From Metarhizium brunneum (taxonomy: Eukaryota; Ascomycota; Sordariomycetes; Hypocreales; Clavicipitaceae): a stretch of 64,000 nucleotides of DNA. The DNA lies in NCBI RefSeq assembly GCF_013426205.1, contig NC_089423.1, positions 7,316,001 through 7,380,000 on the forward strand. Reading direction: 5' to 3'. The notes beneath the pieces are model-generated. The model did not search any database. It had not been told where the DNA came from and saw only the letters and a list, made by a program, of their open reading frames with translations. Below, piece after piece: positions 1 through 10,655 of this stretch (the first letter of the stretch is position 1; each line of letters starts with the position of its first letter). The position numbers and the translations under genes are program-made.

Positions 1-974
1 GGCAGCGTACAGGTCCGTGACTCTGGCCAGGAACGGTCCAGGATACTTTGAAAGAGGGTGGAAGTACAAGCGTCGAATGCATAACACTGTTATCTAGGCA
101 GCGTTAGCAGTGCTAGCACTTCTTTGTGCTTGTTCAATTTGTCAAGGGGCTCCTACTGAGGTGATGACCACCACAAGCAGTACAGATGCCAACAGGAAAA
201 AGATTTGCATGTTCATCATCATCATGCTGAGGATCTCTGCACCCCTTTGCGCGGTGCGCGTTAGGAACAGTATACGGTTCTGAGTATCAAGCTTGACAGG
301 CTACCAGGCCACGGCAAGTCTGAGTGAATCTAAGACTTAGATGTATCCAACACCCCAAACGTAAACCTTCTGGACATGATTCTGGGGCCAGTCTATGTCT
401 ATAAGCCACAAAAGTATTGGCCCTACTCTACTATCAGAGAAAAAACATCAAGACTGTCCAGGCCACGAAGCAGAAAACTTCTCTTTAGCATGGGCGTCGA
501 GAATGCTGTGGCCTGACATGTACTTCCCTTTATGGTAATATTACAAGTCGAACCGTAAGCTCACGCCCTGACCCTTGCCGCATGACAAGCTCCAAATGTC
601 GTCACGAATAAGACTCTTATGCCTTTGCTCACACCTGAAATGGCGTGTAATATCTGTGGGGCACCGACCTAATATCTTTCATGCTAAGGCGACACCTTGT
701 CATAAGCCAGTGTCAAGTCATCCGACAAGGACTTGGACCTCATGCATCAGCAGTTGTCTGTATTGTAAGCGCAAGTGAATCTGGTTTGTTTCGAATCCTG
801 CCAAAATTAGCTAACACCTGCTCAGCAAGTAGTACCAAAAAAGACATCCGTATTTTCCACCCCTGGTGGATGCGAAAGACGTTGTCCCAAGTGTATTTTG
901 GTCATCGATACATGATTTGAATACTCGCAACAGAACAACAAATTTACTGCATCATTTTTATTCGATCCTGCAGC
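1..974. other. Region upstream of FAS alpha; no gene recognised
   Basis: No open frame here resembles a known protein; the two short frames at about 575-920 overlap each other and have no recognisable domain. The stretch is best read as the 5' flank and promoter of the FAS alpha gene that starts at 975, possibly with the end of an unseen gene at the far left. I saw no clear match to the HC-toxin tox-box or to CACGTG here. Confidence 0.5.
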
Positions 975-3900
975 TTGAATTCCACTGTTAGAATGCATCC
1001 AGCAGTTTCTGCGTCAGAGGCGGCGCTTCAGAAAGACAATGAAGTGGCCTGCACGCTTCTTATTGAGCTTCTGGCTCATCAGTTTTGTTATCCCGTCCAA
1101 TGGATCAAGACGCAAGATCTTATTCTGGGAGACCAGGAGACGAACCGAGTGGTGGAATTGGGCCCAGGTAATACATTGGTCAAGATGGCCGAACGGACTA
1201 TAGCGCAAAAGTATGCGCAACAAGACACTGCGGCAAACATCTCACGACAATTGTTAAGTTTTCAGCAAAATTACGATCAAATATCCTACGAACAAAGGAC
1301 TGTAAATCCATCATCACACGAAAAGACTGAAGACGCATCTGGGGGATCTGAGCCGAAGCCCAGCCCTTTGGTATTGAGTGCTTCGCCCCAACAAAGTGCG
1401 CCAGCCACCGTCGTTCAACAGTCTACTGTCATGGCAGTCGAGTTGGAAGATGAGCCAGCAAGGGTAATCGATATTACTACAACCATTGTCTGCTTGGGCC
1501 TAAAAAAGCCACTGGATGGTATTGATACGACCAAGTCCATAAGGGCGCTTTCCGGGGGTCGCTCGACTCTGCAAAATGAGATTGTTGGAGATCTTGGGGC
1601 CGAGTTTGGTGCTATACCAGATGGTGCGGAGGACATGTCCATCGACGATTTCTGCTCTTTAGTGCAGGGCACCTTTGCTGGAAAGCTGGGGGCCAAGTGT
1701 TGCTCAGCAATCGAGAAGATGACATCACACAAGTTTAGCGGATCATTCCAGGGTTCCGGAATACGCAAGTATCTCAAGAAGCAATGGGGACTCGGTCCCG
1801 GCCGTCAGGATAGTGTACTACTCGCGGCTTTGGTGTCACAACCGCAAGCCAGGCTACAGAATCATGACGAGGCCAAGGTCTTTATCGACGGCATAGTCCA
1901 GCAATATATTCAAAAACACGGTCTGGTCCTACCGGCTGAGTCGAGCTTTGCAGGTCCCTCTGCGGCCCAAACCATGGTCGGCGTTGAGGTCCTGGACTGC
2001 TTGGAAGAACGGCAAAAAGCAGTTCTTCGGGAGCAACTCCAGCTCTATGCCAGGCTCCTGGGCGTTGACCTTGATGCCCCGGAAGCTGCAAATGCCGCAC
2101 TTCGCCAACGCATATCGGAACTGGAAGGGCAGTTGGACGAGTGGAATACTGAACATGGAGAAGCTTATGCATCTGGTTTGAAACCCGTCTTTACACCACT
2201 GAAAGCACGTGTCTATGATTCTTGGTGGAACTGGGCCATGCAAGATCTCATGATACTGATTTCCACGGCCACATCTGGGAGTCTGAGTGATATAGAACCA
2301 ACCATGGATCGCCTGAAAAGAAACCTGGTGCAAAAAGCTCACCCGAGGCTCGTATGCGCGATACGTCACTTTTCAAGTACAACGACAAAAGCCCATGTGG
2401 CTGAAATCCTGCGCGACGTCTTATCCCGATGCCAGACGTCCGTGAACGAGATGCCGATGGTTTACTGGCACGACCAGTCGATGGCCCCAGTAACCACAGT
2501 CGATCAATCCGGCAAGATAGTCTACAGCGAGAGGCCTAGGGGAATACGCATTGACGATGATGTGCTTCCAAGGATTGGCCGCAAAGTTTGCAATACTTGG
2601 GAGTACCTCGACAGTCTTTCATGCACGTTGCATCGAGTGCTGGCAGGCGCAAGAACAACAGGTCTCTCCTTCGCGGGACGAAATGTACTTGTTACAGGTG
2701 CAGGCGAAGGGTCCATTGGCTGCAGCCTGGTTTCTAAATTGCTGTCCGCTGGTGCCCACGTCATTGTTACCAGCAGCTCCTACTCGCCCAGGGTGACTCG
2801 ATTCTACCAACGCTTGTTTGCTGAGCACGGCGGCAAGGGCTCCAAACTGATACTCGTCCCTTTCAACCAGGCCAGTGTCCGTGATGTCGAAGCTTTGGTC
2901 ACATACATCTATGACGACGGCGGCCTTAACTTGGATCTCGACTATGTCATCCCGTTCGCGGCCATCTCGGAGAATGGTCGAAATATGGACAACATCGACT
3001 CGCGCAGCGAGCTTGCTCATCGAGTAATGCTCACAAACACAATCAGACTAGTGGGAAGAGTCAAACACCATAAAGAGTCCAAGAGAATTATTACGCGCCC
3101 AGCGCAAGTGATTCTTCCTCTGTCACCCAACCACGGAACATTTGGTGGCGATGGTCTCTATGCAGAGTCCAAGCTCGGCCTGGAGTCGTTGTTTGATAAA
3201 TTCTACTCGGAAGACTGGTCAGACTATTTACTCATATGTGGTGCGCTTATCGGCTGGACGCGAGGAACATCGTTGATGTCTGACAATGACATTGTTTCCG
3301 AGGGCATTGAGAAACATGGCATGCGTACATACTCGCAGGATGAGATGGCGCTCCAGATCATGGCATTGATGGATCCAGCCATTGTGTCGTTGTGTACTGA
3401 TGAGCCGCTGCTCGCTGATTTAAGCGGCGGCATGGCCCAAATAGCCGACCTGAAGGGTGTTGTCACCGGGATTCGAGACGCCATCAATCAGCTAAGCGAA
3501 GAGAGGCGCATGATGAGACTTGAAGCGCTTTCTGATGCTCACGCAGTGGGTATGGAAGAGGGAATCGAAACACAAGCCAACATTGACTTTAATTTCCCTG
3601 CGCTCCCCGACTGGAAAACTGAAATCATGCCCATGGCGGACCAGCTGAAGGGCATGGTTGATCTTGACCACGTTGTCGTCGTCGCAGGCTTTGCTGAAAT
3701 AGGGCCGTGGGGCAACTCGAGAACCAGATGGGACATGGAAGTCAACGGCTCTCTGTCGCTAGAGTCGTGCGTCGAGTTGGCATGGATCATGGGCCTCATC
3801 AAGGCGCATTCGGGTATTGTGGACGGAAGGCCATTCTCGGGATGGATCGACAAGAGCACCAATAAGCCAATTGCCGACCGGGAAATTAAAGAGAAATATC

Positions 3901-5786
3901 ACGACTTTATTCGTAAAAACTGTGGTCTGCGTTATGCGGAGAGTAAACCAGATTCACCCTCATGGACGGGCATGGAGTCGCTGCACGAAGTCGAGATTTC
4001 CAAAGACCATGAGCCAGTCGAGGTTAGCAAAGAAACCGCAACCCAGCTGAAAAACATTCATGGCGAAAACTTGATCGTCATATCCAATGAAGAAACAGGT
4101 CAGTCAAAGATTGTGCTGAAAAAGGGGGCGAAAATCATGATACCCAAGCTGCTGCGGACGCAACATACCGTCGCTGGCCAAGTCCCTGCGGGCTGGAATC
4201 CCAGCACCTATGGGATCCCCGAAGAAATCATCGGCCAAGTCGATCCAGTAACTCTTTTTGCGCTGGTCGCCTCGGCCGAAGCCCTCCAGTCTGCGGGCAT
4301 CTCCGATGCTTACGAGCTCTACGAGCACTTGCATGTAAGTGAGGTGGCGAATTGCACGGGATCTGGCTTCGGAGGGAGTGCCAGCATACGAAAAATGTTC
4401 AAGGGGCGCTACCAAGATCAGCCGGCAGCAAAGGATATACTTGCCGAGTCTTTTATCAGCTCCACCAGCGCATGGATAAACATGCTTCTCATGTCGTCTG
4501 CCGGGCCTAACAAGACGCCAGTGGGAGCATGTGCCACTGCGCTGGAGTCTCTAGACACTGCCTTTGATCTGATACAGGCCGGAAAAGCCAAGATGTGTTT
4601 GGTAGGCGGCTTTGACGATATGCTGAAGGAAATTTCCGACGAGTTTGCCAATCTCAAGGCTACCGTCGACGCGGATGATGATGCCGCAAGAGGCCGGGAG
4701 CCGTCCGAGATGAGCCGGCCAGCCACGTCGACTCGCAACGGCTTTGTGGAGTCAGAAGGCGCAGGAGTTCAAATCGTTACCTCGGCCAATGTCGCTCTCG
4801 AGATGGGCCTGCCGATTCATGCCGTGATTGCATTGACGCGGACAGCAATGGACGGAGCGAGTAGGTCGATTCCCGCACCGGGCCAGGGACTCTTGGGCTC
4901 AGCCGCTCAAACGCAAAGTAAATACGACTCCCCGTTGATGAGCATGGCATACCGTAAGCGTTCGCTGCAAAAAAGGTTACAGCAAGCCGCCGAGATGCGC
5001 GAGCTGCAGATTTCTGACCTAGGGGAGGAGATTGCCCATCTGAAGCGGCAAGGCTGCGCTTTCGACGAGGCCAACTATGTCCAACATCGCATGGCCAGCA
5101 TTGAGCAAGACGCAAAGCGCGACCGAGCAGAAGCACTGAAACTCTATGGTAATCACTTTTGGATCCATGATGGCCGCATCTCACCGATTCGAGGCGCTCT
5201 TGCTGTTTGGGGCCTGACAGTAGACGACATTGATGTTGTTTCTTTCCACGGCACCTCGACAAAGGCAAACGAGAAGAATGAATCGTCCGTCATCAACGAG
5301 CAATTCAAGTACCTCGGTCGCACGGAGGGCAATGTAGTCCCCGTCGTCTGCCAAAAGTTCCTCACTGGGCATCCAAAGGGAGCCGCTGGAGCTTGGATGC
5401 TCAACGGCTGCATGCAGCTCATGGCTGATGGAAGAATTCCAGGCAACCGCAACGCCGACAACATCGATGCGGCACTACAGCAGTACGACTACCTCGTGTT
5501 TCCCAACAAGACAATTGAAAAGCCAGAGGTCAAGGCCTTTGTCGTCCAATCGTTTGGCTTTGGCCAGAAGGGCGCCATGGCCATCGGTGTCAACCCCAAG
5601 TATCTTTATGCGACACTGGATGAAGATGACTTTATGGCGTATAAGCAAAAACGCCACGTACGCGAGCGGCGATCAAACAGAGTGTCCAGTGAGAGATTCT
5701 GCAACAATTCGATATTTCAAGCAAAGGATGAGACGCCCTACGCTGCTGCGGACCGTTCGAGGGTGCTATTGAGATCAGAAGCATAA
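975..5786 (+). CDS. Fatty acid synthase alpha subunit, cluster-dedicated, lacking the PPT domain
   Basis: This single-exon gene encodes 1603 residues of a fungal type I FAS alpha subunit, which pairs with the beta subunit at 41460-47971 to make a fatty acyl chain in the cytosol. Domains in order: the short C-terminal piece of malonyl/palmitoyl transferase (about 20-100, LLIELLAHQF); the acyl carrier domain with the phosphopantetheine serine at about residue 197 in GGRSTLQNEI; ketoreductase with NVLVTGAGEGSIG near 570 and YAESK near 729; and ketosynthase with Cys 1186 (VGACATA), His 1425 (HGTST) and His 1466 (GHPKG). The protein stops just after NNSIFQAKDETPY, in the linker where primary-metabolism subunits (about 1850-1890 residues) continue into the phosphopantetheinyl transferase domain. 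Its carrier domain must therefore be activated in trans. Secondary-metabolism alphas such as HexA/StcJ are similarly short. A start at the second Met (993) is equally possible. Confidence 0.95.
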   Translation: MNSTVRMHPAVSASEAALQKDNEVACTLLIELLAHQFCYPVQWIKTQDLILGDQETNRVVELGPGNTLVKMAERTIAQKYAQQDTAANISRQLLSFQQNYDQISYEQRTVNPSSHEKTEDASGGSEPKPSPLVLSASPQQSAPATVVQQSTVMAVELEDEPARVIDITTTIVCLGLKKPLDGIDTTKSIRALSGGRSTLQNEIVGDLGAEFGAIPDGAEDMSIDDFCSLVQGTFAGKLGAKCCSAIEKMTSHKFSGSFQGSGIRKYLKKQWGLGPGRQDSVLLAALVSQPQARLQNHDEAKVFIDGIVQQYIQKHGLVLPAESSFAGPSAAQTMVGVEVLDCLEERQKAVLREQLQLYARLLGVDLDAPEAANAALRQRISELEGQLDEWNTEHGEAYASGLKPVFTPLKARVYDSWWNWAMQDLMILISTATSGSLSDIEPTMDRLKRNLVQKAHPRLVCAIRHFSSTTTKAHVAEILRDVLSRCQTSVNEMPMVYWHDQSMAPVTTVDQSGKIVYSERPRGIRIDDDVLPRIGRKVCNTWEYLDSLSCTLHRVLAGARTTGLSFAGRNVLVTGAGEGSIGCSLVSKLLSAGAHVIVTSSSYSPRVTRFYQRLFAEHGGKGSKLILVPFNQASVRDVEALVTYIYDDGGLNLDLDYVIPFAAISENGRNMDNIDSRSELAHRVMLTNTIRLVGRVKHHKESKRIITRPAQVILPLSPNHGTFGGDGLYAESKLGLESLFDKFYSEDWSDYLLICGALIGWTRGTSLMSDNDIVSEGIEKHGMRTYSQDEMALQIMALMDPAIVSLCTDEPLLADLSGGMAQIADLKGVVTGIRDAINQLSEERRMMRLEALSDAHAVGMEEGIETQANIDFNFPALPDWKTEIMPMADQLKGMVDLDHVVVVAGFAEIGPWGNSRTRWDMEVNGSLSLESCVELAWIMGLIKAHSGIVDGRPFSGWIDKSTNKPIADREIKEKYHDFIRKNCGLRYAESKPDSPSWTGMESLHEVEISKDHEPVEVSKETATQLKNIHGENLIVISNEETGQSKIVLKKGAKIMIPKLLRTQHTVAGQVPAGWNPSTYGIPEEIIGQVDPVTLFALVASAEALQSAGISDAYELYEHLHVSEVANCTGSGFGGSASIRKMFKGRYQDQPAAKDILAESFISSTSAWINMLLMSSAGPNKTPVGACATALESLDTAFDLIQAGKAKMCLVGGFDDMLKEISDEFANLKATVDADDDAARGREPSEMSRPATSTRNGFVESEGAGVQIVTSANVALEMGLPIHAVIALTRTAMDGASRSIPAPGQGLLGSAAQTQSKYDSPLMSMAYRKRSLQKRLQQAAEMRELQISDLGEEIAHLKRQGCAFDEANYVQHRMASIEQDAKRDRAEALKLYGNHFWIHDGRISPIRGALAVWGLTVDDIDVVSFHGTSTKANEKNESSVINEQFKYLGRTEGNVVPVVCQKFLTGHPKGAAGAWMLNGCMQLMADGRIPGNRNADNIDAALQQYDYLVFPNKTIEKPEVKAFVVQSFGFGQKGAMAIGVNPKYLYATLDEDDFMAYKQKRHVRERRSNRVSSERFCNNSIFQAKDETPYAAADRSRVLLRSEA

Positions 5787-7448
5787 ATTGACCAGAGGCA
5801 AACCCGGGAAAAAAGTGTATTGACCAATAATCTTGGCGCTGGACTCTAAGGCATGGGACGAAAGTCGATGGGCAATAAAGGAGAAGGAATGAAATGGGGA
5901 TCGTCACTGGGAGGCGGAGACAGCTGCATACTTGAAATGTCTTTGATCTATTTGGTGAATTTTATTTGACTTGATTGTTAGTGAGATATTGGTACTTGAG
6001 TACGTAGCATATTTTTGTGCGATTGCGAAATGGTAATGGATTCAAGCACGCTACAGAAGATTCCAAATGTTACCTGGGTAGTCTTATCGCCATCTTGTTG
6101 ATTTAAGTCGTATTTCCCATTGGGCATATCGAACAAGGAAGACGCAAGAAAGTTGATGTGTAATCGCCACAATGCGCCCGGTATTGAACCTAACTTGGTT
6201 GCCTGCAGGTTGTTGTTGGTCTCAAATCTTCTCACAACGAATATTCCAAATCATGACCAACACCCATGTTTTGGCGCGACGAGTGACAGAAGAATTACAG
6301 AAATCTCACTAATTTCTGCCGGTAACATCCAGCATCATGTCATGGAGCAGCCAGCACAACGCTCGGGTGCGCCACCAGTCTTGTCGACCAATATATCTCA
6401 CCGTGCCCATACCTTGCACGTATCCTTGTACATTACCGACCCCTTATTGCTTATAGACATGGGGTGAGACTTTTGCACGAGGTATTTTCGCCAGGCTGGC
6501 AACACTGTCGGCTGAGCAAGTCGTGCCATGTGGCGGCTTACGCACAATGAAGGGCCCCCCTCGCCTTTCGTCTACAAATAATCAGGGTCCATCATTGAAT
6601 GTTTGGCAAAACCTGCCAGTAAGACCAGATTTGTCGGCGGAAAGCACCTCTTTGGGCGAGGGTGATGAGGTGCAATGCTTGATTGGCCTCTGTCTGTCAT
6701 TTGTCCTCTGCGGCCCCCAAAAGTACAAACGAGCAGACGGGCGAGAAAGTAGGATCTTCTCAATATTGGAGAGACTATGGGCAGGGGTGCCGTGGCGGAC
6801 ACCTGAATGAACATTGAAGGATCTGGTCCTTGGGTAGGCGACTAGGCGCGCTGACAAGGGCAGCACTGAAGTGACCTTGGAACGAGCATCGCCAAGAGAG
6901 AGTCCATTGGCTACCAGCAGACCGGGCCGGCCGCCGGGCTGCAATTCCCATTGAATGCAGCTTTGCCTGCGTGATGAGATATTGGCGCTGCATAGAATAT
7001 TGGTGATGATAGTGCATCATGTTACAGGATTTGGTGGAAAAACAGATATAGAAACGATTGGGTAAGCATGTGCATACATGTATATGAATGATATTTATGC
7101 ATGTCATAGCAACTGGCTGGGGGGCTGAACAACCGGAGTGGCCGTGCCGCTAGCCGCGCCTTCCGTCCAGCGGGCAAAGTCATTGACTGGACGGCTGAAC
7201 GGTGCACCCGAGTGGGCGGCAGAGCCCGTCGACTAAGAGAACCGTTGACCGTTGACGGCCAAGGCCATTGGCTCGGAAGGCTATCAGGGCCCTCCGCTTA
7301 CGGCAATAAGCACTAGCGCCCGCCGACGTTGCCTGAAATGGAAAAACCAACGAAACGCTAAAGCACATTGGAACATTATCTGACCCTCGTCTAGTCGATA
7401 CACGTCGAGAACTATTGCGCCGGACCGCCTACCAGGCACTCGTATTAG
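5787..7448. other. Convergent intergenic region, no gene seen
   Basis: The FAS alpha gene (+) and the bZIP-ankyrin gene (-) both end into this 1.66-kb stretch. It holds only short overlapping frames without recognisable domains or supporting splice structure. It should contain the two 3' untranslated regions; I see no repeat or RNA gene. Confidence 0.5.
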
Positions 7449-8774
7449 TCATTTCGTCTTGGCATCAATGTCGACCCCCCTCGCCAGCAGCATCCGCACA
7501 ACCCCGTCCCGGCCGTTCTCAGCCGCCAGATGCAGCGCTGTCCTGCCGCTGCTGTCCTTGGCGTTGACCTTGACCCCGCTGTCGAGCAGGAGCTGGATAA
7601 CCTCTTCCCAGCCGCCGCGCACCGCAGCGTGGAGCGGCGTCGATCCCCGGTGGTCCACCGCCTCCAGGAACGCCCGGTGATCGAGCAGCACCTGTACCGT
7701 TGCGCCGTGTCCCTCGCGCGCCGCCAGGCAGAGCGCCGTCTGCCCAGCCCCGTCTCGCGACTCAATGTAGGCCCCGCGCCTCAGGAGGAGCGCGACGACG
7801 CCGTGGCATCCCCGGAGCGAGGCAATGTGGAGTGCCGTCAGGCCCGCCGCGCTCGTCCCCTCAATGTCGGCGCCCTTGTCGAGCATCATGCCGATGATGG
7901 ACTCGTGCGCGAAGAAGGCGGCCGTGTGTAGTGCCGTCAGCCCGTCGGCCGGCCTCCAGTCTCGCGATGCGTCCGTCGAGCGGGAGTCTGATGTCGGCAG
8001 GGCCAGGGCCTGGTTGTTCGTCAGTGCTGGGCTCGCCTGCCGGTTGTCCTGCGATGCTGGTCAGTGAGCCGTTGGTGGGCGGTGCGCCAGCTGCCGTGCG
8101 ACTCTTACCTCGGACCAAGAGTCTTCGAACAGTTCTTCGTACTGCCCCAGCTCGCCATGCTTGGCCAAGGTCACGGATGTGTTGACGAGGCCAAATGTTA
8201 ATGAACCATCCTGCATCTGACAGGGAGGACTGTAATTTTGTAATTCATCGTATTGAGAAAATGGAACGCTTTCCCGCGATCCGGCTGGGTTGGTGCCATG
8301 TGCCGCCGAAGTGGTATTCGGTATGGGAGTGAAGAAAGGTGCCTGGTCTTTGGATCCCGGATTTGTGCCGAGACACATCTGAGACATGTGTTGGGAAGGA
8401 CTGGTGTATATTGTCGAGTTTAAATAATCGCTACAGCTGATATCGGCGCTGCTACCGCTGTCGCGATTCGTATTGCCATCGCTGCTGCTGCCGCCGTGTG
8501 TGGTGGAAGTGCTGGAAGAACTGCTAGACTCGGGAGCTGAGACGGAGCAACGACACGACGGAGCATTCTCCGTCTCTAGCCTTTGTTGCTCCAGCAGCTC
8601 CTTCCTCTTCCTGCCTACAACCCCATAAGCATATGCGTCTACAGGATACAGAAACGTGTACTTGTTTCGTCTGGACGTACGATAATTGCGCTGAGCGACT
8701 CGATTCTGGATACGCCGTCGTTCGACCGCGTCCCGTAAGACTGACCAGTCATCTGATTTCTGTGTGATATCCAT
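7449..8774 (-). CDS. bZIP-ankyrin transcription factor, ToxE-like cluster regulator
   Basis: I assemble three exons on the minus strand: 8774-8681, 8614-8109 and 8048-7449, with introns of 66 bp (GTACGT..GTAG) and 60 bp (GTAAGA..GCAG), giving 399 residues. The first intron sits inside the basic region; splicing yields ERRRIQNRVAQRNYRRKRKE, a canonical fungal bZIP basic motif, followed by only a few leucine-bearing residues and then low-complexity Ser-rich sequence, so there is no long zipper. Five ankyrin repeats fill about residues 238-399, each with a TALHxAA or TPLHAA core. This bZIP-plus-ankyrin layout without a clear zipper is that of ToxE, the pathway regulator of HC-toxin, and of the apicidin regulator. 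By family it acts in the nucleus on the cluster promoters. The start at 8774 is chosen because it leaves the basic region close to the N-terminus; an upstream in-frame Met at 9038 lacks conserved sequence. Confidence 0.85.
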
Positions 8775-10655
8775 GGTAGGTCTGTATTGATTGAGTTTCA
8801 GAGCAAAGGTAAAAAGAAGAGGGCAGTGCCGTGTCTGGTCAGTGGTCCCTAGTTTCGTTGACTGTGTAACACCGTTTTCGAGACACCAGCGGCAAGACCT
8901 GGGGCTCAACTCTTTAAATGCGGCTAACCAAAGATGCCCTTTCCATCGGTCAAGACTTGACCCGAAACCTGGCGCATCTTCGGCGTCTGCTGGAAATGGT
9001 GTGATTGGGGGCATGTCACCCATCCACGTGGAGGCCACGGTTACCCCTGTCTGGCCAGATTTTGTTGTCAGAAAATAGAAGCCTCACAAAAGGCCTGACA
9101 GGGGAATGCAAGAGGATGGAGAATACATGCGCCCATACTCGGTAGGGAATTTGCCCTGGAAACACGGCAGCATGAGAACTAGCCTGGGCTGGGCTGAGTC
9201 AGGTTTTAGAGCTGCTAAATCAGAATCCTTCGGCATCATACGTGGATAGCGCATCTGCATTTGGGTTAGGAGAGCGACCCTATCATGGTTTTGTCTGCAT
9301 AGATGCCGAGCCAGGTCCGGGGAGGGTATCTTGCAGGCGTTCACGATGTTGGCGATTCTCCACCACTCTCATTGCCACGTTCCGTCGTGCCATTGACACA
9401 CCCATTCAGCAGTAGGAAACACCACAGGACTTTGTTTGCAATGCAATGCTATTTGACAGACGGGGGTAACCTTGCCAACATATGTACATACTCCTCGTTA
9501 TTCTACTCCGTAGCAAAGCCATCTCTGGCAGTAGCAAGCTGGGGTAAGCGGGGCGATATCCCCATTAGCTTGGCGATTTTAAACCATTGACCAGATAGGA
9601 CGGATATCCCACGCAATGTACGGAGTCATCTGTCCTGTTGCGCTGGAATAGCACGTGGTTTGTTCGAGAGGATACCCCCCGCGAGGAGGTTGACAGCAAA
9701 ACGGCCTCGCTATTGGTGGAACATCGCTCACAGTCGTCAAGGAACCAAACGACTGAAACCAGGCTGATGATGGTACTCGACATCATCAGGCTAGAGCGCT
9801 TTGGGATATTCGTGCTTGCTGCGCTGCAGGGGCTGCTGGGTCAGTGGTACCGCACATGAGAGTTCAGCTCAGCCTCCGACTTGGAAACGGCGGCGATTTT
9901 GCTATTTAAAACAGAGGGCTGCCTGCCGTCAGTTTTTCCCGTCACCGTCACGTCGTGTCTGGTGGAACCCAGCTCGTTCTCGGCATGCATGTTCGAGAAA
10001 GCTCCGAGTGGCGCTCCTCGATGGCCAATGGCCAGGCATATACGGAGCAAGAGGCTCTCAATCGCTCGCAAGGGACTCGGGATAGAGTTAGAGACGGCAG
10101 CAAGCGAAATAATGGGCCTGGGGGTGATGCAGCTTCCAATGTTGCCTGCCGAGTCCATCAGGCGACAGAACAATGGCGCCTCCATCGTGGATTCACGGCC
10201 GTGGTTTGAGAATGGAGACGAAACCTGGTATTGTGACTTGTCTGGTTGTCCCAGCGTCAATACTATTATTGACTTATCCACATCAAGACGGGTCGCCCGG
10301 CACAGCTGACCCGTGCCACGTTTCGATGGACAAGGGCTCGGGTTGGTTGTTCTATTGTTTTAATGTTCCATGGACCATGACCAACATACGTTACCCCGGA
10401 AGTGTGCCGTTGGGATGAGTAAGATGCATGCATGTCAGATCCCCACCGTTGACCTTTTCGCCATGTCGTGTGCCATTGTCAACTGTGGTATTATTTTTGC
10501 TCTGCTCGTTCCAACATTACTAGTACATTGTCCGTTCCGCTTGCGGCGCCGTGACGTCGTGACGGATCCATCGAATCCTTTCCGCATCTCGTGCGCATTG
10601 CCTCTGGAGCTGGTCTTCTTTTGAACTGGCTCTGCCCGTCGAATCCTGACGAGCT
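8775..10655. promoter_or_regulatory. Divergent intergenic region between the bZIP-ankyrin and glycosyltransferase genes
   Basis: The bZIP-ankyrin gene (-) and the glycosyltransferase gene (+) are transcribed away from this 1.88-kb gap, so it must hold both promoters. A CACGTG palindrome lies at 9025-9030, about 250 bp upstream of the regulator's start codon. Near 10549-10564 are two TGACG half-sites (gtgacgtcgtgacg), close to the glycosyltransferase start; TGACG is a common bZIP core. No protein-coding gene is convincing here. Confidence 0.45.

Noticed and set aside
1882..2369. Long minus-strand frames overlapping the FAS alpha gene
   Set aside because: They are antisense shadows of a GC-rich conserved coding region and have no domain of their own.
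7530..8185. Arg/Pro-rich plus-strand frames opposite the ankyrin region
   Set aside because: They are antisense shadows of the GC-rich ankyrin exons, which have a clear repeat pattern on the minus strand.
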